A model generated the notes under the pieces. It ran no database searches. It worked only from the letters and a program-made list of their open reading frames with translations, and was not told where the DNA came from. A stretch of 5,062 nt of DNA from Candidatus Nitrosopumilus sp. (GTDB lineage Archaea; Thermoproteota; Nitrososphaeria; Nitrososphaerales; Nitrosopumilaceae). The position numbers were made by a program, and so were the translations under genes. Within the stretch, counting starts at the first letter, position 1. Each line of letters starts with the position of its first letter. Location: the NCBI GenBank assembly GCA_013002265.1, contig JABDKK010000194.1:1-5062 (forward strand), written 5' to 3'. Shown here in pieces: positions 1-3,456 of the stretch.

Positions 1-75
1 GGTTTAGTTTCTGCTGGTTTTACTTCAGCTGGTTTAGTTTCTGCTGGTTTTACTTCAGCTGGTTTTGCTTCAAAT
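1..75. repeat. 15-bp tandem repeat (KPAE-coding), array 1
   Basis: Alternating 15-base units GGTTTAGTTTCTGCT and GGTTTTACTTCAGCT (plus strand) occur at 1-15, 16-30, 31-45 and 46-60, giving a perfect 30-base dimer twice. A diverged unit follows at 61-75. On the minus strand each unit encodes the five residues K-P-A-E-T or K-P-A-E-V, so changes in copy number keep the reading frame. The array continues past the left edge. Confidence 0.9.
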
Positions 76-290
76 CCTTTTGGCAAAGTGCCTTTTGGTT
101 TTGTTGTTGCAGCAGGTCTTTCAGCTGGTTTAGTTTCTGCTGGTTTAGTTTCTGCTGGTTTAGTTTCTGCTGGTTTTACTTCAGCTGGCTTTGCTTCAAG
201 TTGTGTTGATAATTTGGAGAGTTTTGCCTCTAATTCTGCAATTTTTTTTTCAAGATCTTTTTTCGTACTTGCCTTGCGTTTTGCTGCCAT
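1..290 (-). CDS. KPAE-repeat coiled-coil protein, N-terminal part (partial, runs off left edge)
   Basis: Unrecognised protein; 96 residues are visible from the ATG at 288-290. Residues 11-33 are charged and heptad-like (KKDLEKKIAELEAKL) and probably form a coiled coil. Residues 34-58 and 75-96 are KPAE(T/V) repeats encoded by 15-base DNA units. Between them lies a KPKGTLPKGFEAKP segment. There is no signal peptide or membrane segment, so it is probably cytoplasmic. It is clearly a paralogue of the complete gene at 1258-1938: the N-termini align (MAAKRK... against MAAAKK...), both carry DLEKKIAELE, STQL, RPAATTKP and GTLPKGF, and 73 bases of DNA match with one difference. The KPAE tract is longer here and the visible part lacks the APKPKEAPKPAE blocks. 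The start is supported by a TATA-like element 23-36 bases upstream, at the same spacing as in the paralogue. A structural or scaffold role is only a guess. The rest of the gene lies outside the window. Confidence 0.85.
   Translation of the reverse strand, partial: MAAKRKASTKKDLEKKIAELEAKLSKLSTQLEAKPAEVKPAETKPAETKPAETKPAERPAATTKPKGTLPKGFEAKPAEVKPAETKPAEVKPAETK
127..201. repeat. 15-bp tandem repeat (KPAE-coding), array 2
   Basis: Three identical units GGTTTAGTTTCTGCT lie at 127-141, 142-156 and 157-171. They are followed by GGTTTTACTTCAGCT (172-186) and a diverged unit (187-201). All are in frame with the minus-strand gene ending at 290. The perfect identity of adjacent copies suggests recent expansion by slippage or recombination. 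Confidence 0.9.
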
Positions 291-312
291 TTCTTAGAGT
301 AAATAACGCATT

Positions 313-326
313 GTTTATTTACATTT
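313..326 (-). promoter_or_regulatory. TATA-like promoter of the partial KPAE-repeat gene
   Basis: The minus strand reads AAATGTAAATAAAC, an AT-rich box lying 23-36 bases before the ATG at 290. This places transcription initiation at or next to the start codon (leaderless type). The paralogue has AAATGTACATAAAC at the identical distance (1961-1974), 13 of 14 bases the same, while the surrounding bases differ. Confidence 0.6.
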
Positions 327-360
327 TGATCAGTCTTAATTTTTTTAGCAATTTAATTCC

Positions 361-385
361 AAAAAATAAGGATAATTTGTAAAAA
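361..385 (-). terminator. Possible T-tract terminator of the zinc-ribbon gene
   Basis: Downstream of the stop codon at 431-433 the minus strand carries runs of five (381-385) and six (361-366) T residues in very AT-rich DNA. Archaeal termination typically uses such oligo-T tracts without a stem-loop. The call rests on composition alone, in a region that is AT-rich anyway. Confidence 0.3.
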
Positions 386-430
386 TTTCATTACTTTTTA
401 AAACAAATTCCAATGTGAATCATTTCAGAA

Positions 431-622
431 TCAATCTGGTTCCCAAAACTGCATCACATACATGCAATTATTACATCGCCATAATTTGACATGGATCCCA
501 TTATCCGTATCTGCAAAATATTTTCCATTTTGCATTTTTCCAACTCGTGGGAGATAATTTAATTCAGGATTTTCAAGCCACTCATTTTGCTGACAATTAG
601 GGCATTTAATTTTAGGAGACAC
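431..622 (-). CDS. Small zinc-ribbon protein (63 aa)
   Basis: Small protein with two Cys knuckles, CPNC at residues 7-10 and CNNC at 50-53. Together they can hold one zinc ion in a rubredoxin-like zinc ribbon. The 39 residues between them include NYLPRVGKMQNGKYFAD and a hydrophilic segment, and the tail is aromatic (MYVMQFWEPD). The start is a GTG at 620-622, six residues before the first Cys; no ATG precedes the first knuckle. An AT-rich box at 651-660 lies about 33 bases upstream, so the leader would be a few bases long. Proteins of this kind are common in archaea and may bind nucleic acid or protein partners, but nothing here fixes the function. It stands alone between the CBS gene and the repeat gene, on the same strand, each with its own promoter-like element. 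I do not recognise a named family. Confidence 0.8.
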   Translation of the reverse strand: MSPKIKCPNCQQNEWLENPELNYLPRVGKMQNGKYFADTDNGIHVKLWRCNNCMYVMQFWEPD

Positions 623-650
623 AAATAGAATTAAACAAAGTTGAATATTA

Positions 651-660
651 CTTTTAAAAA
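651..660 (-). promoter_or_regulatory. TATA-like box of the zinc-ribbon gene
   Basis: The minus strand reads TTTTTAAAAG, centred about 33 bases upstream of the GTG start at 622. That predicts a leader of roughly 5-8 bases. The surroundings are AT-rich, so the exact box is uncertain. Confidence 0.4.
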
Positions 661-678
661 TAAGATTATAATTAATTC

Positions 679-695
679 AAAATAAAAAGTAAAAA
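679..695 (-). terminator. T-tract terminator of the CBS-domain gene
   Basis: Starting 7 bases past the stop codon at 702-704, the minus strand reads TTTTTACTTTTTATTTT. Clustered oligo-T runs without a strong stem-loop match the known form of archaeal intrinsic terminators. Confidence 0.5.
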
Positions 696-701
696 TATCA
701 A

Positions 702-1136
702 TTATTCTAGTCCCAATTGAGGACCAAGTACTTTGACAAGATCCTCTTCTTTGGTCATAGAAAAGATTACAACTAAATCAGTAGCAGAAATCAACCCAAC
801 AATTTTGTTATTTTCCAATACAGGGAATTTATGAAATTTTTTTTCAGTCATCAAATGCGCAACTTCCAAGAGAGAAGTGTCAGGGGTGATGCAAATTGGG
901 GATGGAGTCATAATGTCTTTGATGGAGATATTTTTTTCATGGTCAAAAACCAAGGCACTTGTTACAAGATCTTTTTCTGTAATTATTCCAACCAGTTTAT
1001 CACCGTCCAAAACCATCAACGAGCTAATATCTTTTTCATAAAAAAATTTAGCAGCACTTTGAATAGATTCTGAGGATTGTATTGTATGAATTTTTTTTGT
1101 CATGAATAGACTAACTGGGATTAGAGATTTTGTCAT
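702..1136 (-). CDS. Two-CBS-domain protein (144 aa)
   Basis: Stand-alone tandem CBS (Bateman) module. CBS1 covers about residues 9-62 and contains the ribose-contact type motif GIITEKDL (50-57). CBS2 covers about 73-127 with GLISATDL (114-121). Each domain begins with the usual MT-rich lead-in (FMTKKIHTI, DIMTPSPICI). Such pairs bind adenosine nucleotides (AMP, ATP or SAM) in the cleft between domains and act as energy or ligand sensors; the ligand and partner cannot be told from the sequence. No enzyme domain is fused, and the tail (EEDLVKVLGPQLGLE) is short. The frame is open 18 codons further to an ATG at 1190, but I chose the ATG at 1134-1136. The extra N-terminus would be an isolated hydrophobic stretch. 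A TATA box at 1158-1167 lies inside it, 27 bases before the chosen start, which implies leaderless transcription from there. Stand-alone CBS proteins of this length are frequent in thaumarchaea. Confidence 0.92.
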   Translation of the reverse strand: MTKSLIPVSLFMTKKIHTIQSSESIQSAAKFFYEKDISSLMVLDGDKLVGIITEKDLVTSALVFDHEKNISIKDIMTPSPICITPDTSLLEVAHLMTEKKFHKFPVLENNKIVGLISATDLVVIFSMTKEEDLVKVLGPQLGLE

Positions 1137-1157
1137 GACTGACAACAACATAAGGAG

Positions 1158-1167
1158 AATATAAGAA
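1158..1167 (-). promoter_or_regulatory. TATA box of the CBS-domain gene
   Basis: The minus strand reads CTTATATTCT, centred about 27 bases before the ATG at 1136, the expected distance for a leaderless archaeal transcript. It decides the start, since the longer reading frame beginning at 1190 would run through this box. Confidence 0.65.
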
Positions 1168-1219
1168 ATACACCAAAATTTTAAAATCAAATAGGAAATT
1201 AGTTATTTAGAATATGTTG

Positions 1220-1235
1220 ATTTTTCATGAAAAAT
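1220..1235. terminator. Perfect palindrome, probable terminator of the KPAE-repeat paralogue
   Basis: ATTTTTCATGAAAAAT is a perfect 16-base palindrome 22 bases beyond the stop codon of the minus-strand gene at 1258-1938. The minus strand between the stop codon and the palindrome also has T-rich runs (TATTTTCTATTTTT), so oligo-T termination is the simplest reading. It also lies about 55 bases upstream of the CBS-gene TATA box, so a regulator site is possible. Confidence 0.4.
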
Positions 1236-1257
1236 AGAAAATAAGGATGTTATTGAA

Positions 1258-1938
1258 TTAGAAACCTTTTGGAAGAGTACCTTTTGCTGGTTTTGGTGGA
1301 GCTTGTTGTGGTGGTGGAGCTTGTTTTGCTTCTAAAGCTAAGCCCTCAACGCTCATGTTGACTCCACTAAACCCTCCAAATGTTTTGTCAGCAGGATGAT
1401 ATGCTAGTCTTGCTCTTGTTGCAAAGTATTGGTTTGATGGTTGTGTGTAACCGGTTACTTTGGCTTTTTGATCATTCCAGTTTGTTGTTGGAACTGTTCC
1501 GACTGGAGCATATTTTCTAACAAAGTATCTGTTGGGAGCTGGAGAATAACCTGTAACCTTTGCTCTGTACTGATGGAAATCAGTCATGGGAGCGTTTTGG
1601 TATGCATCCTCTAATGCATCTTGGAATGTTGCTGGAGGTTGTGATTTTTCAGCTGGTTTAGGTGCTTCCTTTGGTTTAGGAGCTTCTGCTGGTTTAGTTT
1701 CTGCCGGTTTTGCTTCAAATCCTTTTGGCAAAGTGCCTTGTGGTTTTGTTGTTGCAGCAGGTCTTTCAGCTGGTTTAGGTGCTTCCTTTGGTTTAGGAGC
1801 TTCTGCTGGTTTAGTTTCTGCCGGTTTTGCTTCAGCTGGTTTAGAGTCTAGCTGAGTAGAAAGTTGATTTAGTTTTGTTTCTAATTCGGCAATCTTTTTT
1901 TCAAGATCTTGTTTAGTTTGCTTTTTAGCAGCTGCCAT
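1258..1938 (-). CDS. KPAE-repeat coiled-coil protein with duplicated AKVTGY module (226 aa)
   Basis: I do not recognise a family. Visible architecture: residues 1-32 are charged and heptad-like (DLEKKIAELETKLNQL), probably a coiled coil. Residues 33-98 are low-complexity KPAE and APKPKEAPKPAE blocks, duplicated around a GTLPKGF motif (68-74). Residues 99-200 are more ordered and contain two copies of a module, AKVTGYSPAPNRYFVRKYA (126-144) and AKVTGYTQPSNQYFATRARLA (159-179). Then comes a Gly-rich stretch (TFGGFSGVNMS), a Pro/Gln-rich linker, and a second GTLPKGF that forms the exact C-terminus (220-226). It has no Cys, signal peptide or membrane segment, so it is probably cytoplasmic. The ATG at 1936-1938 is supported by a TATA-like box at 1961-1974. 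Its nearest relative is the partial gene at 1-290, about 970 bases downstream on the same strand. The composition fits a flexible tether between an oligomerising head and a small repeated binding domain; that is inference. Confidence 0.9.
   Translation of the reverse strand: MAAAKKQTKQDLEKKIAELETKLNQLSTQLDSKPAEAKPAETKPAEAPKPKEAPKPAERPAATTKPQGTLPKGFEAKPAETKPAEAPKPKEAPKPAEKSQPPATFQDALEDAYQNAPMTDFHQYRAKVTGYSPAPNRYFVRKYAPVGTVPTTNWNDQKAKVTGYTQPSNQYFATRARLAYHPADKTFGGFSGVNMSVEGLALEAKQAPPPQQAPPKPAKGTLPKGF
1647..1717. repeat. 71-bp direct repeat, copy 1
   Basis: Bases 1647-1717 are identical to 1764-1834, an offset of 117 bases or exactly 39 codons. The repeat encodes the EAKPAETKPAEAPKPKEAPK block of the minus-strand protein and its flanks. 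Perfect identity over 71 bases, synonymous positions included, points to recent duplication or ongoing homogenisation. Confidence 0.9.
1706..1778. repeat. 73-bp stretch shared with the neighbouring paralogue (61-133)
   Basis: Bases 1706-1778 match 61-133 with a single difference (G at 1740, T at 95), which changes one codon from Gln to Lys in KP(Q/K)GTLPKGF. The paralogues are less similar at their N-terminal codons, so this middle segment looks preferentially conserved or homogenised. Confidence 0.88.
1764..1834. repeat. 71-bp direct repeat, copy 2
   Basis: This is the second perfect copy of the repeat at 1647-1717. The 46-base spacer between copies (1718-1763) encodes the GTLPKGF and RPAATTKP segment, which is itself nearly identical to bases 73-118 in the partial paralogue. 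Confidence 0.9.
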
Positions 1939-1960
1939 TATTCAGAATGAGCAATCTGGG

Positions 1961-1974
1961 GTTTATGTACATTT
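1961..1974 (-). promoter_or_regulatory. TATA-like promoter of the complete KPAE-repeat gene
   Basis: The minus strand reads AAATGTACATAAAC, 23-36 bases before the ATG at 1938, implying a leaderless or near-leaderless transcript. Sequence and spacing match the box of the partial paralogue (313-326). The plus-strand gene starting at 2036 diverges from the same 97-base intergenic stretch. Confidence 0.6.
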
Positions 1975-1992
1975 GGGTTGAATACCACAACT

Positions 1993-2008
1993 AAACTTGA
2001 TCAAGTTT
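1993..2008. promoter_or_regulatory. 16-bp perfect palindrome, candidate operator
   Basis: AAACTTGATCAAGTTT is a perfect palindrome centred between 2000 and 2001. Its right arm runs into the TATA box of the plus-strand gene (2005-2013), occupying the TFB-recognition (BRE) side. It lies about 20 bases upstream of the box of the divergent repeat gene. A dimeric regulator bound here would block pre-initiation complex assembly on the plus-strand gene and could affect both promoters. The regulator is unknown. Confidence 0.5.
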
Positions 2009-2013
2009 TATAT
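2005..2013 (+). promoter_or_regulatory. TATA box of the Cys/His-rich protein gene
   Basis: GTTTTATAT is a strong archaeal TATA box centred about 27 bases before the ATG at 2036. It lies inside the longer open frame that could begin with TTG at 1997, which argues for the downstream ATG as the true start. Confidence 0.65.
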
Positions 2014-2035
2014 GCACAGAGGATCTACTGTTGTT

Positions 2036-2410
2036 ATGGATGACTTTGAGAAGGAATATCCCGAATTTGATTGGAAAAACACACCTGCATACAAACATCC
2101 AGGAGGCAAAGATTGTCCCTGTCCAAAGCACGAATACATTAGAGAACAGATCAATTTTACAAAGCAAGTTAACGAAAAAGGAAAAGAACCATCCAAAGTC
2201 ACACTAAAGTTTTGTCCAGATCATTATAGAGTATACATGGAAGAAGTAATTCCTGCAATGCCTCTAAAGTACAAAATTTTAACAAAGATTGCATTAAAAC
2301 TTGGTGCAATTCAAGTTGAGCAATTAAAGTATATGGAATCAGAGTTGTGTTTTTACTGCAAATTTGGATCGGGTGGACATGACAAAAAGACAGAACTTCC
2401 ACCCATGTAA
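2036..2410 (+). CDS. Cys/His-rich hypothetical protein (124 aa), probable metal binder
   Basis: I do not recognise the family. The protein has no signal peptide and opens acidic and aromatic (MDDFEKEYPEFDW). Candidate metal ligands lie in three clusters: CPCPKH at residues 27-32, CPDH at 60-63 and CFYC at 105-108, with His115 nearby. Six or more Cys/His residues in CxC, CxxH and CxxC spacing suggest one or two bound zinc ions, or possibly an Fe-S cluster. A basic, amphipathic, probably helical segment lies between the second and third clusters (about 76-103). The frame is open to a TTG at 1997. I chose the ATG at 2036-2038 because the TATA box at 2005-2013 sits 27 bases before it. The gene diverges from the KPAE-repeat gene, and its stop codon directly abuts that of the convergent gene at 2411. 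A perfect palindrome touching its TATA box suggests repression control. Confidence 0.8.
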   Translation: MDDFEKEYPEFDWKNTPAYKHPGGKDCPCPKHEYIREQINFTKQVNEKGKEPSKVTLKFCPDHYRVYMEEVIPAMPLKYKILTKIALKLGAIQVEQLKYMESELCFYCKFGSGGHDKKTELPPM

Positions 2411-2641
2411 TTATTCAGGGCTTAACAAAATTTTTGGTTTATTTGGAGTATCATGATGACATCTCTTTCCACATAATGGACATCGCTTTCTATCAAGAAA
2501 TATACATTGACAAATATGAGAATCAAGATACGATTTTGCAGGTTTGTTTGGCTCACCAGTTCCATTACAAAAAGGACATTCTGAGCCCAATAATTCTATG
2601 GTTCCATTTCCCTTACAAACCGCACATTTGTTATCGGTCAA
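2411..2641 (-). CDS. Small DnaJ-type zinc-finger protein (76 aa)
   Basis: Cys-rich small protein. It carries two CxxCxGxG motifs like those of the central zinc-finger domain of DnaJ/Hsp40: CAVCKGNG at residues 6-13 and CPFCNGTG at 22-29. Together these would bind one zinc ion. A second Cys/His set follows: HICQC (42-46), CPLC (54-57) and CHH (61-63), probably a second site. There is no J domain, so it is not DnaJ itself; similar free-standing zinc-finger proteins may act in protein folding, redox work or assembly, but no role is fixed here. The start is taken as the TTG at 2639-2641, the only suitable initiator before the first Cys; an in-frame stop lies at 2666-2668. A box at 2666-2675 supports it at leaderless-like distance. 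The stop codon abuts that of the gene ending at 2410 with no gap, so the transcripts are convergent and may overlap. Confidence 0.75.
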   Translation of the reverse strand: MTDNKCAVCKGNGTIELLGSECPFCNGTGEPNKPAKSYLDSHICQCIFLDRKRCPLCGKRCHHDTPNKPKILLSPE

Positions 2642-2665
2642 TACTGCTTGTCGTATTAATGAGAA

Positions 2666-2675
2666 CTAATAAATC
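2666..2675 (-). promoter_or_regulatory. TATA-like box of the DnaJ-type zinc-finger gene
   Basis: The minus strand reads GATTTATTAG, centred about 30 bases before the TTG at 2641. A second candidate, AACTATACAA near 2684-2693, would give a leader of about 20 bases. Either would serve the TTG start; which is used cannot be decided from sequence. Confidence 0.4.
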
Positions 2676-2699
2676 AATTTGGGTTGTATAGTTCTACCC

Positions 2700-2710
2700 T
2701 TTTTAATATA
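2700..2710 (+). promoter_or_regulatory. Possible plus-strand TATA box in the 2642-2806 intergenic region
   Basis: TTTTTAATATA looks like a plus-strand TATA element with no recognised gene downstream. Transcription would begin near 2730-2735 and run into the end of the minus-strand gene at 2807. Two tiny in-frame reading frames follow (2713-2763 and 2764-2823, 16 and 19 codons), separated by a TAG; neither resembles anything I know. The rest of 2642-2806 holds only the promoter of the zinc-finger gene and AT-rich sequence. Confidence 0.25.
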
Positions 2711-2806
2711 CAATGGCTGACAACTTTATGAAAACTGAGACATTCAACGATAGTACTAGTTAGATGGATATTCCAACAAAGAAAGAACTTACAATATACA
2801 AAAACT

Positions 2807-3166
2807 TCAATCAAAACTTTTAATCAATTTAAGAATTTTATAAATGACGGAAGTATGGTCGGTTTCAATTTCGGTAGTAACCATTAACAAGTATTTTTCA
2901 TTTATTGGAAATGTAATTCGTTTTATCCTATCGTATTCTGCCATTGCATATTTAGCACTACCTATTTTATGTTCAATGTTTTTTCTGGTTTGCCATCTTT
3001 GACTAGCATAATAATGCATCATTTTAAGTTCATCATCGTCAAGGATGGGTGTAGTTCCTTCACTGAAACCTCCCACAACCTTTTCACCAGCATTATTTTG
3101 AATTGCTGCATAGCGAATAGTAGAATCAGTTTTCAGTACATCCCTAAACAAAATATCCAAATCCAT
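2807..3166 (-). CDS. DUF6659-like conserved archaeal protein (119 aa)
   Basis: Soluble protein that resembles, from memory, a conserved thaumarchaeal family (DUF6659) of unknown function, often present in many copies per genome. Recognisable parts are an N-terminal helix (MDLDILFRDVLKTD), a strand-turn-strand like a ligand or roadblock-type fold (IRYAAIQNNAGEKVVGGFSEG, about 17-37), an Arg-Trp pair (57-58), a conserved-looking block GSAKYAMAEYDRIKRITFPI (69-88), a hydrophobic strand (YLLMVTTEIETDH, 92-104) and a C-terminal helix ending KLIKSFD. The alternation of strands and helices suggests a small PAS- or roadblock-like fold; that is inference. There are no Cys clusters or membrane segments. 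The ATG at 3164-3166 is the natural start, matching the short N-terminal helix of the family. It is not in an operon: it is divergent from the UbiD gene across 290 bases. Confidence 0.85.
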   Translation of the reverse strand: MDLDILFRDVLKTDSTIRYAAIQNNAGEKVVGGFSEGTTPILDDDELKMMHYYASQRWQTRKNIEHKIGSAKYAMAEYDRIKRITFPINEKYLLMVTTEIETDHTSVIYKILKLIKSFD

Positions 3167-3187
3167 GACCTACTCACAATGCTTTTG

Positions 3188-3195
3188 AACTTAAG
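3188..3195 (-). promoter_or_regulatory. Possible TATA-like box of the DUF6659-like gene
   Basis: The minus strand reads CTTAAGTT, centred about 26 bases before the ATG at 3166. The same octamer (AACTTAAG on plus) occurs at 3442-3449 just before the divergent UbiD gene. It is a weak TATA match, chosen mainly for its spacing. Confidence 0.3.
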
Positions 3196-3414
3196 CATTT
3201 AGAATCAGTTGCTTGATTGACACTAATTTCCTTCAGGTTTTTCTTGAACAAGGGATAATGTCAACTCCAATACTGCGTTTTTTACTTGAATTAAAATTGC
3301 ATACACTATACAAGATTACGTAATAATCCTTGGTGCTAATCAACCTAAATTAACCAATTAGTGAGAATCAAAATGCATTTGTTAAAAGAGTTTTAAGATA
3401 ATCTGCTATTACTC

Positions 3415-3441
3415 AAATCCAGTTAAGCTTATACTGGATTT
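3415..3441. promoter_or_regulatory. 9-bp inverted repeat enclosing the UbiD TATA element, candidate operator
   Basis: The arms AAATCCAGT (3415-3423) and ACTGGATTT (3433-3441) are perfect inverted complements separated by nine bases (TAAGCTTAT). The spacer and the first base of the right arm contain the TTATA of the proposed promoter. Arm centres 18 bases apart suit a dimeric regulator that would mask the TATA box. If transcribed it could also form a hairpin, but it lies upstream of the predicted transcription start. Confidence 0.5.
3428..3434 (+). promoter_or_regulatory. TATA box of the UbiD-family gene
   Basis: CTTATAC is centred about 26 bases before the GTG at 3457, the distance expected for a leaderless transcript. 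A GAGGG at 3449-3453, four bases before the start, could act as a weak ribosome binding site if the message had a leader. Confidence 0.5.
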
Positions 3442-3456
3442 AACTTAAGAGGGAAC

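Larger units (their letters stand above)
3167..3456. other. 290-bp divergent intergenic region
   Basis: This non-coding stretch separates the divergent DUF6659-like and UbiD genes. Its left end carries the weak box of the former (3188-3195). Its right end carries an inverted repeat around the UbiD TATA element (3415-3441). I see no tRNA, C/D-box pattern, CRISPR or convincing gene in between; the only ATG frame of note (3258-3323, 21 codons) looks like chance. At 290 bases it is the longest gap in a compact window, so it may hold further regulatory sites. Confidence 0.6.

Noticed and set aside
242..250. Run of nine T (nine A on the coding strand) in the partial repeat gene, possible slippage switch
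   Set aside because: Runs of seven to eight A also occur in the UbiD gene; this is expected for Lys-rich coding in AT-rich DNA.
88..297. Plus-strand open frame of 69 codons with an AGLVSAGLVSAG pattern
   Set aside because: It is the antisense shadow of the KPAE repeat gene; the 15-base periodicity keeps the opposite strand free of stops. The minus-strand reading has a promoter and a matching paralogue.
1586..1855. Plus-strand open frame of 89 codons rich in Gly, Ala and Phe
   Set aside because: It is the same repeat-driven antisense artefact over the complete KPAE-repeat gene.
2452..2458. ATGATGA resembling a C box of a C/D guide RNA
   Set aside because: No D box, D' or C' element lies at suitable spacing, and it is inside a coding region.
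2434..2691. Plus-strand open frame of 85 codons
   Set aside because: It is antisense to the DnaJ-type zinc-finger gene, whose regular CxxCxGxG motifs show that the minus strand is coding.
2763..2776. 14-base match AGATGGATATTCCA with 3728-3741 inside the UbiD gene
   Set aside because: It is an isolated short match in AT-rich DNA with no shared context; probably chance.
3258..3323. 21-codon ATG frame in the divergent intergenic region, preceded by AAGGG
   Set aside because: It is too short, has no TATA element at suitable distance, and its composition looks random.
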